Shown here one piece after another: positions 57,145 through 64,000 of a stretch of 64,000 bases of DNA. Numbering within the stretch: position 1 is the first letter of the stretch; each line of letters opens with the position of its first letter. Made by a program: the position numbers and the translations under genes. The notes below the pieces were generated by a model, which worked only from the letters and a program-made list of their open reading frames with translations, was not told the origin of the DNA and searched no databases. This DNA is from Moniliophthora roreri (lineage: Eukaryota; Basidiomycota; Agaricomycetes; Agaricales; Marasmiaceae), in assembly GCA_001466705.2 (NCBI GenBank), contig LATX02000200.1:310001-374000 (forward strand), written 5' to 3'.

Positions 57145-57640
57145 ATGTCATTCCTTGTCGGACCAGTCTCCGGCGCCCTAGTAGCTGGCGGGGTAAGGGA
57201 TCCATGAAATATGATGCTTTGAACAAAGTCTTACCTGTCCTAGGTCTACTATGGCTTCTCGAACTTGATTCAATCGAGGTGAATAAACCAACGTTTTTTC
57301 TCAGACTGTCAAGCACCTTTTCTGATTTGTTCCACTCCCAGAACGAAGCAAATACAAACCGAGTCCGCATCTTTCCCCCCTTATTCTGCTCCACATATCT
57401 GACACGAAAATACACTCCTGCAGACTTCATGTTCAAAGTGTTCGCCTCGTTGAAACGCCTACCTTTGTACATGCCCCACCGCCTGCGGCAGCACGAGTCG
57501 CTGAAAAACCATTTTGGGCTTTGATACAGGCTAGATGGAATCAAGAGGTTGAGGGAATTTTCAGGTGGTGCAGAGATGCTGATAGACGAGTAGTGGATTG
57601 GGGTCGCAGAGTTGCGTATGGACTTCCGGAGGACAAGTGA
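57145..57640 (+). CDS. MIC12: MICOS subunit MIC12 (AIM5/FMP51)
   Basis: Four short exons, 57145-57192, 57244-57278, 57342-57362 (only 21 bp) and 57424-57640, giving 106 residues with consistent phases. No single open frame reveals the gene. The N-terminus MSFLVGPVSGALVAGGVYYG with SNLIQSRT is the family hallmark: a single TM helix with glycine motif, then RTKQIQTELHVQSVRLVE. The C-terminus contains WALIQARWNQEVEGIFRWC and WGRRVAYGL, matching the conserved ARWN box. Mic12 links the Mic10 and Mic60 arms of the MICOS complex at crista junctions in the mitochondrial inner membrane. It converges with eIF5, 353 bp apart. Confidence 0.88.
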
Positions 57641-57993
57641 TCGAATTGAGTGTTTGGATGAAGTCTATTCCTTACCGCAGTTGGGATGAAACACCACAGC
57701 TCAAATCTAAGATACATCCATTTACACGACGATGCTGTCCAGCACTTGTCCAGCTCGTCGCAGCACTCGCACCCGTAACTCTCCGAAATCCCGTCGAGCC
57801 CGTCACAAACTACTTATGTAGCTAGTGCACTCAAACTAGCAACAGACATAACATGAATGGAGACCCATTTTGTATTTAACGTGACTGTACTTAGAAGCTA
57901 GATTGAGTGGTGCATACAAACCAGAATTCCGTTCAAATCAATACGTGTATGAATACAGAAAGCACGAAGTGAAGAGTCCACGACCAAAATCCT
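57641..57993. other. 3' region between MIC12 and eIF5
   Basis: About 350 bp between converging genes. Nothing coding was recognised; short frames only. Confidence 0.5.
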
Positions 57994-59407
57994 CTACTCA
58001 TCATCATCATCGTCATCTTCAGCCTCCTCAAGCCACTGACACAGTTCATTAGTCCACATGGTAAATATCAGGAACCCTGGAAACATACCTTCAAGAAAGG
58101 CTCGCTGGCTTTCCTAACCTTCTTACTGATTTCCTTGTCAACATACTTCTTGCTGACATGCGTTCCCCATTGAGTGACGACTTCTTCCTCCAAGATGTCG
58201 GCTTGATAGAGCGCCATCAGGATCTTGGGAACGGCGGGAACCAGATCCGGGTGAGAGAGTCCGACGAGTCGTTCAATGCCACCGAGAAGAGACTTTTGGT
58301 GCTTCTCAGAAGTGACGATCTAAAGACAACAAGTAGTCAGTCATCTTGCCATGGAGAACATGCCCATAGAGCTTACCTTGGCAAATAAGGGAACGTATTT
58401 GGGTATCTCTGATACCACGTTCTCGGTGAAAAGTGCCTGCACTAGGACCAAAACGGTCTTGTGCTTCTTCTCAATTCCCAATTCTTCGGCCTTCTTGTAA
58501 ACAGAGACAAGGAACGCCTTGGTCTCCTCGCCATTGTCACGATTCTCTTCGACCCACTTCCCAAGTTGGCTATAAGGACTGTTGACATCATCATCGCTAC
58601 CTTCATCATCGCCACCATTGGTAATCGATACGCCAGCCATCCCGCCTTCCAAAGCCTTGATTCGTTGCTTCACAGCCTCAGGAGAGGTGTCAGCAGACCA
58701 ATCTTCCTTAGACAAGGTAGTGTCGGCGTTGAGATCCTTCGCCTCCGCTTTGATCTTCTTCGTCAACTCGTCATCGCTCTCGCCACCAGCGTCAGCAGCA
58801 TCGGCTTCTCCTTCCTCAGGAGTGCGATCTCCTCCTCCAACCCCACTAGCGGCGTTACCCGCGTCTCTCTTTTTACCCTTCTTCGTTTTAACAGGAGGGT
58901 TTTTCAAAATGAAAGTAGTCAGCTTGTGTCGCATGTCGATATCAGTCCTTTCTCCACAAGCCTTGCAGTCACGAATGATGCTTTCGTTACGGCCTTGCTT
59001 GAGAATGACCAATTCGGTTTCAGGATTCTTGCATGACTTGCACAAGACAAACTTGTCAATGAAGCCGTCGAGAAGTTCTCGAAGGCGGTTGGCGTCGTGA
59101 GCGCCGTTGACGATGTAGCGTTCGTTCTTTTCATCGAAGGAGGTCTGCGCACCGAGCTCGCAGCCAAAGAACTTGGTGGGATACGTTGGGGGACGGCTGA
59201 GAGCCCTAGCGACATCAGCCATGTTGGGGATGACGGTCTTGATACCATTTCCCTTTCCTTCGATTTTGGTGGTAAGGAGGGGCATACTGTGAATATGCAT
59301 AAGTCAGCTTTGCATCTAGGACCAAGGGCATGAGTGGTCACTCACCGGTAACGATAGAACTTGTCATCGACATCACGACGGATGTTGACTATACCAGCGG
59401 AAGCCAT
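57994..59407 (-). CDS. TIF5: Translation initiation factor eIF5
   Basis: Minus strand, about four exons; exon 1 (59407 down) encodes [20 protein letters not shown]. The N-terminal GAP/zinc domain follows: [42 protein letters not shown] and [16 protein letters not shown] with the C-x2-C...C-x2-C zinc knuckle. A Lys- and acidic-rich linker leads to the C-terminal W2/HEAT domain ([48 protein letters not shown]). The catalytic Arg near the N-terminus lies in NIRRD. eIF5 is the GTPase activator of eIF2 in start-codon selection. The family length is about 405-420 residues, which fits. Confidence 0.95.
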
Positions 59408-60714
59408 ATTGGATTGAAGGGGGTTTTAGCGCTGAAATCAGATAAAATAACGTGTCAGTGGTTTTGCTTAGCGACCCACAGAGGAACATATCGGTGAAGG
59501 GGGACTCACAAAACTCGGTGATTTGCAAGGAAACGAACTCTTATGTCTGGATATACCTATAGGCGGCCTAGGCATGAATCCTCTGCCTGGACAGAAGATT
59601 GAGATAGATAAATTGAGGGGGTGTATGGAAGAAATTGTGGAGGATAGAGAAGACTTTTGTTACAAAGTGTTCTGGGGGATGGTGGTGGTTGTGCTGCAAG
59701 GGGGAGGGAAGATTTTTTTTCAGGCTGACGCACCGGGTCTCGGCAGGTCACATGTCAGACTTCCACGTTCATCGCTTTAAGCGCGGTTATCCCCGGTCAC
59801 GCTTGCCCGTCGCCCGAAGGTAACGGTTGTGCCCCGGCCCAATACGTACTACTGTACTTTGTAAGTATCTTTACATTCTCGCTGTTAGAGGTACGCCGTA
59901 GCACGGCTTGGTTTTGCTCATTCCGGGAACTGGATCGGCGTAGCAATTTATGTATGGGTTTCCTGCACTGGCACGGCCTCAGAATACGCGTTGTCTAGGC
60001 CTATCCAAATTCAAAACAACTCGAAAAACATGGACCGTGATAACTGCGATAGCTTCTTCACAAGAGGAGCAGTCTTAGCCAAATGTGCGGGTTCTCAGGT
60101 TGAACCACCCCCTCCAATCTCGGGTAATAGGCTTCTTGAGCTGACTAGAACTCGCGTAGGTGGTAGGCTTTTTGGAGGTAAAGGAGAAGGTATCAGGTCT
60201 GCTCTCAACAAGCTCTCAACCGAATTCGCTGTACGGAATAGAAGTACCGTACGTTTCGTCCAATGGGCTGCACCTATCTGGGTAATAGTATGCCGTGGGC
60301 ATATACATTAGTCAGGACGCAGTTCACGGACTTACCTTCAGCAACCCTAGCTACCAAATTCCCGCTCGGCGCGTTGACGTGAGTATCACACCTAAACCCA
60401 TAAACAGGGGTGTACGCAGCCAGATTACACCGGAGAAAAGCAGTTATTGAATAAGACAATATGACAGGCCATACATCGACTTTCAAGGAATAGGATGGTG
60501 AATGGAACAGGTACCCGAGGTAAGAACTACGATGGATCCGGAAACTACAAACACCAACCTGACCCGTTCCCACATTATTCACTTCATTGCAATAAACCAG
60601 AAGAATGGGGAAATGCAGATTGCAAAACAGAGCAGCGACGAAAAGATTGTAATATTATTGGTCAAATCTTCGGGTAACTGCCGCAAAGTTCGAGTCACTC
60701 ACAATTACTCAGGG
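59408..60714. other. Gap between eIF5 and DUG3 with unassigned exon-like pieces
   Basis: About 1.3 kb. A minus-strand candidate joins DTHVNAPSGNLVARVAE across a GTAAGT...ACCCAG intron to RCSPLDETYGTSIPYSEFG, ending near 60190, but no start or family could be fixed. A plus-strand frame at 60030-60311 (MDRDNCDSFF) also looks coding. Neither is supported enough to call a gene. Confidence 0.35.
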
Positions 60715-61904
60715 ATATTAATATCCAGGATCCTGATATGGTTCACACCACCCGGAAAGTCGACGAGAACAGCCTTGTTCTTGGGGATAAGCGTCCATTC
60801 GTCAACGTTCCGCGTGGTTGGCTCACTGGCCACAATCACGTGATTTCCGTGAGCCTCTGGCGGAAGCGCGTCGTTCCCCACAAGTCCTGCAGCGTATTCA
60901 CCGGGATCCTCGTCCCTCGTAAAATCCGGATGGTAGACAAACTTGCGGTTTAGCGTAATTCCTGCACTCTATTCTAAGTGGTTACTGGACAAGAACTAGA
61001 AAGGGGAGAGGGACATATTTACCTCGCTTAGATATAGCGAAGGCGGCTGTTCCGCCTCAGAATTGCGATAACGGAATGCCATTAACTGGTCGCCGTCGGT
61101 CGTGCATAAGTTCAAGCTCGACGCTGCCAGTGGTGTAGTTACCCCGGGAAGTCGAAGTTGAAGCTCGAAGACATCAGCAATGGCTCGCTCCAAAGCCTTC
61201 TTCATATCCTCCAGGTGATACACGGCGTTCCAATCGTCTCCAAGGTGGGTGAAGTAGAGAGCGGCAAGATGTTCGGTGTCGGTAGTACCATGAATGTTTT
61301 CATAAGCTTTAGGGCTAAGCTTAGAGCACAGATCCCTCCGGATTTTTTCAAAGTTTGGGATTCCGCCGTTATGCATGAAGATATGGCGTCCGAATACGAA
61401 TGGGTGACTGTTGAATTGGTGAACATTGGAGGTAGCCATACGGACGTGTGCAAAAACAGTCAGAGACGACGAATTTTGGCATAGGGATTTGAAATTGATA
61501 TCATTCGTCGGAGGCATCGTGGTTTTGTAGATGTGAGGAAGGGCAAAGGCGGCCTCACCGAAGACGGCTGCTGTTTTCGTATAGAATGCCACGCCTGTTC
61601 CATCGCTGAAAGGCTTGGTAGTTAATAAATGCTCAGGCAGAAAGAGAAGGTCGTATACGCACCCGTTGAAGTACAGATTGCGAGCAGCGATATCGGCACG
61701 TTGTGCCTTGTCAGCCTCTTTGTCGATATGAACGAAGAGACCCGGGAGATAATGATCCTCGACTTGCTTCACAATAGAGTGCGTAGGTCGAACGAGAACG
61801 TCATCCAAAAGCTGCAGAAAGTTGTCAGGTTCGCGTTGAAGGATGAGAAGGCAAGAGCGTACGCAAGGTTCGGAATCACTGATATAGGCGAACCAGCGGC
61901 ACAT
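60715..61904 (-). CDS. DUG3: Class-II glutamine amidotransferase DUG3, glutathione degradation
   Basis: Minus strand, start MCRWFAYISDSEPCVRSCLL at 61904, so the N-terminal nucleophile Cys2 is present. Exon 1 ends at 61663; intron 61616-61662 joins YFNG to DGTGVAFYTKTAAVFGE. Further motifs are INFKSLCQNSS, FAHVRMATSN and NSHPFVFGRHIFMHNGGIPN (glutamine-binding loop), then GTTDTEHLAALYFTH. After a second intron near 60970-61020 the last exon carries AGITLNRKFVYHPDF, the NHVIVASEPTT block and VDFPGGVNHIRIL, with a stop at 60715. DUG3 works with DUG2 in the alternative cytosolic glutathione-degradation pathway. Length is close to the yeast protein. Confidence 0.92.
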
Positions 61905-63318
61905 TTTGCTTGACGACGAAGGAGTGCTAATGGAGGCGATTGATTTGGATCCTAGGTACTCAGATGGGGGCAGATAAGGTTAATATACGGATGTCATCTC
62001 GTGTGCAGGACTTACTGTGATTCGAGAGAATTATGGGTGTCCGGTGTCTTCCCATCACATGATCAAAAGGTGTCGCGTCTCCCAGCTTCCGTGTCTAACT
62101 GTCTTGCAGCCTGTTGTAGATAGCTAGCCACATGGTGGTCACAGCCCGTGCCTCGGGAAACTGTCAAGGGAGAGTGCAAATCATTGGGGTTTACACAAGG
62201 GCAATCGCTGGCATAGCTGGCAAATTGCAATCGTCAGTGAGATCATGCTACAGATCATAGGGAGCCCATCAACTGCACCTCATCTCCTGTGCTGTATGGC
62301 CAATACCTGCGGTCATCGTGACCTAACACATGCCTTAGACAGTTTCCATATATATTTAATCTTTTCGTCGGTGGACCTAATTTCTGCTGTCTGCCAGTTA
62401 TAGCGCATTTCTTCAAATCACCCACCCAACTTCGTAATTAGCTCTCCCTGTGTATATTGCATGTACCACGGTTCAGGGCCCCAGGTTTGAGCAGCGTGAT
62501 GGGAAACTCTCAAGCGACCAATCAACATGAAACTGCTGTCCACCAAAGTCACTCATACACCCATAGCCTTGTAGAGAAACTAGATAATGAAGGAGGTTTA
62601 GACTGAGTCAGAGGAGTGGTAGAGTAGATGATCGTTGGAAACAAGTGCAGTTCAATTGCAAGCGCCCAAACACCTTGCTCCTGTCACTTCCATTTTCCAG
62701 GATTATGCGCTGTGCGTCAAGTGGACCCCCTAATATAAAGAGGTTTTTCGAATATCAGTGGCGGTCCGTCTCCAACTTTCCCAGCGTTAGTCGTCAAATA
62801 ACACAGTTTTCTTCTGTACAGAAAGCTGTACATCACCCTGAAGAAGTTTCAATCAATACACCCCTGGCAGGATATCGTACGATGGAGGCCAATGATATCT
62901 AGCGAGCTTGCGAGTGATTGAGTCTGCCTAGGGGACACTAATCTGATGATGGACTTCCACTGAGACGCCGGTGGGATCCTCAACGTACGTTGAACGTACG
63001 ATGATAGATGATAGATAGCCGCTAGCAACGAAGTCCTTCATCCCGTCGTGTCCCCCATGGTATGTAGTCGCAGAGCCCTTCAGGAAGTCTTTTCTGTGTT
63101 TTGGCGCTGAATATGATACGGGACAGTCCTTATAAACGTCGTTTTTGGCCCCAGGGTTCAGTCACGTGCATCTCGTAACAGAAAATCCTCACCATCGTAC
63201 GTTGGAATCCTCGGAACGATGTCATTCCTAGCGTATCAACGGGGTAAAATCTGTTGTCAGCGGTGTATTTATACAGGGGTGTCGTCGTTGAGAAGGATTC
63301 CAAACCTTTCGTCCCCCA
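61905..63318. other. Gene-poor region before the carboxylesterase
   Basis: About 1.4 kb. No gene recognised; one small frame (62645-62902) has no domain. A TATATATTTAA stretch lies near 62350, too far from the next start to assign. The last 200 bp should hold the esterase promoter. Confidence 0.45.
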
Positions 63319-64000
63319 ATGCGCGGCCTCAACATTATTCTACCGATTTTGGCTTCCATCCCCAATGTTTTCTGCTTGTCCAAGTCTCGCTCAGTGAATG
63401 ATGTGCCTATTGTGGATTTAGGATATGCTCAGTACCAAGGCGTCTTCGATGTCAACACCAATACAACTAGCTACTTTGGGGTACGATACGCAGCTCCCCC
63501 TGTCGGCAAGTGCCTATTCGGTTCATCGCTCTCGATCACACTGACATGTCCTATAGGTGAGCTCCGTTGGCAAGCGCCCCAGGCTCCCGCAAACGTAACA
63601 GGCGTTCAGCAAGCAGACACTGAACCCTCTCCATGCTTTTCCTCCGGAGAGATTGCGCCCCCAGACACAGTCTCAACTTCACACGAGAAGCGGCAAACCC
63701 CCGCAGAGTCAGAGGATTGTCTATTTCTCAAGTATATTTTTTCGTCTCCGTCGCGTAATCAGTATCAGCTGAACCTTGTGCAGCGTATACTTCCCGGGTG
63801 ACAGCATACCAGGAACTTTACTACCCACAGTCGTGTGGATTCACGGCGGAGCGTGAATCCATTTTTGCATGACTTTCATTCAAATTGACGGCTCATAACA
63901 TACATAGGTATAATTTTGGCAGCGCGTCCATGTTCACAGGCTCAGATCTCATTCGCGAATCAGAAGATGGCGTCGTTGCGGTCATCATTCAATATAGGCT
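63319..64000 (+). CDS. Secreted type-B carboxylesterase/lipase, 5' part (runs off the window)
   Basis: Start MRGLNIILPILASIPNVFCL gives a clear signal peptide. Exons: 63319-63505, 63557-63731, about 63782-63850 and 63908 to the window end. The mature part shows SYFGVRYAAPPVG, then GELRWQAPQAP, ESEDCLFLNVYFPG, VVWIHGGAYNFGSASMF (HGG oxyanion-hole strand) and DGVVAVIIQYRL. This is the canonical N-terminal third of the alpha/beta-hydrolase family that includes fungal carboxylesterases and lipases. The nucleophile elbow GxSxG lies beyond 64000. The first intron (63506-63556, 51 bp) has GC-AG ends and is in frame, so it can be mistaken for coding sequence. Confidence 0.9.
63506..63556 (+). other. 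Probable GC-AG intron in the carboxylesterase
   Basis: Splicing G|GCAAGTG...CTATAG|GTGAGC joins APPVG to ELRWQAP, the conserved family sequence. GT donors at this spot do not restore the motif. GC-AG introns typically have a donor of the form AG|GCAAGT, as here. Confidence 0.75.

Noticed and set aside
57104..57544. A 146-codon minus-strand frame over MIC12
   Set aside because: It overlaps the four MIC12 exons on the opposite strand, and its sequence has no family resemblance.

Overview
The window comes from a nuclear chromosome of a filamentous basidiomycete, most likely a mushroom-forming agaricomycete. Genes are split by many short introns (mostly 45-65 bp, GT-AG, with a few GC-AG candidates), spacers are short and both strands are used. 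The families fit: CYP51, VTC4, Gtr2, DUG3, PAQR/IZH, fungal Zn2Cys6 factors and a Kelch-transmembrane protein. I saw no tRNA, rRNA, CRISPR array or intact transposon. Exon boundaries were read by eye from splice consensus and reading-frame continuity.

Left part (1-20966): a Kelch membrane protein (1283-4539), a gene-poor stretch, acyl-CoA-binding protein (7734-8272, minus) divergent from a double-PH protein (8807-10370), then two neighbouring paralogous Zn2Cys6 transcription factors (11534-13818 and 15508-18076), and another gene-poor stretch containing three diverged copies of a short motif.

Centre (20967-36019): a rearranged segmental duplication and the most interesting part. Intact VTC4 (polyphosphate polymerase, minus) and intact Gtr2/RagC (plus) were once divergent neighbours about 174 bp apart. 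That promoter block now exists twice: intact VTC4 faces a truncated Gtr2 exon, and an intact Gtr2 faces a truncated, internally deleted VTC4 pseudogene. A second pair, a PLK4-like gene followed by an HNH-like gene, is present as an inverted duplication. The minus-strand PLK4-like copy keeps its splice structure and cryptic polo-box regions but lacks the catalytic HRD and DFG aspartates, so it reads as a pseudokinase. Between the copies lies about 2.1 kb nearly free of CpG, which resembles methylation-driven mutation of repeated DNA.

Right part (36199-64000): dense housekeeping genes. These are a TTC1-like co-chaperone, a small mitochondrial-type protein, a PAQR receptor, CYP51/ERG11, a DSS1-like mitochondrial RNB exonuclease, an acidic nucleolar-type protein, the ENV7/STK16 kinase, a beta-carbonic anhydrase, PWP1, a three-member tandem HPP membrane family whose third copy is decayed, MIC12 (MICOS) hidden in tiny exons, eIF5, DUG3, and the 5' part of a secreted type-B carboxylesterase that runs off the end.

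Several products act at the vacuole or on phosphate and nutrient signalling (VTC4, Gtr2, ENV7). VTC4 and Gtr2 share one promoter region and could be co-regulated; this is inference.
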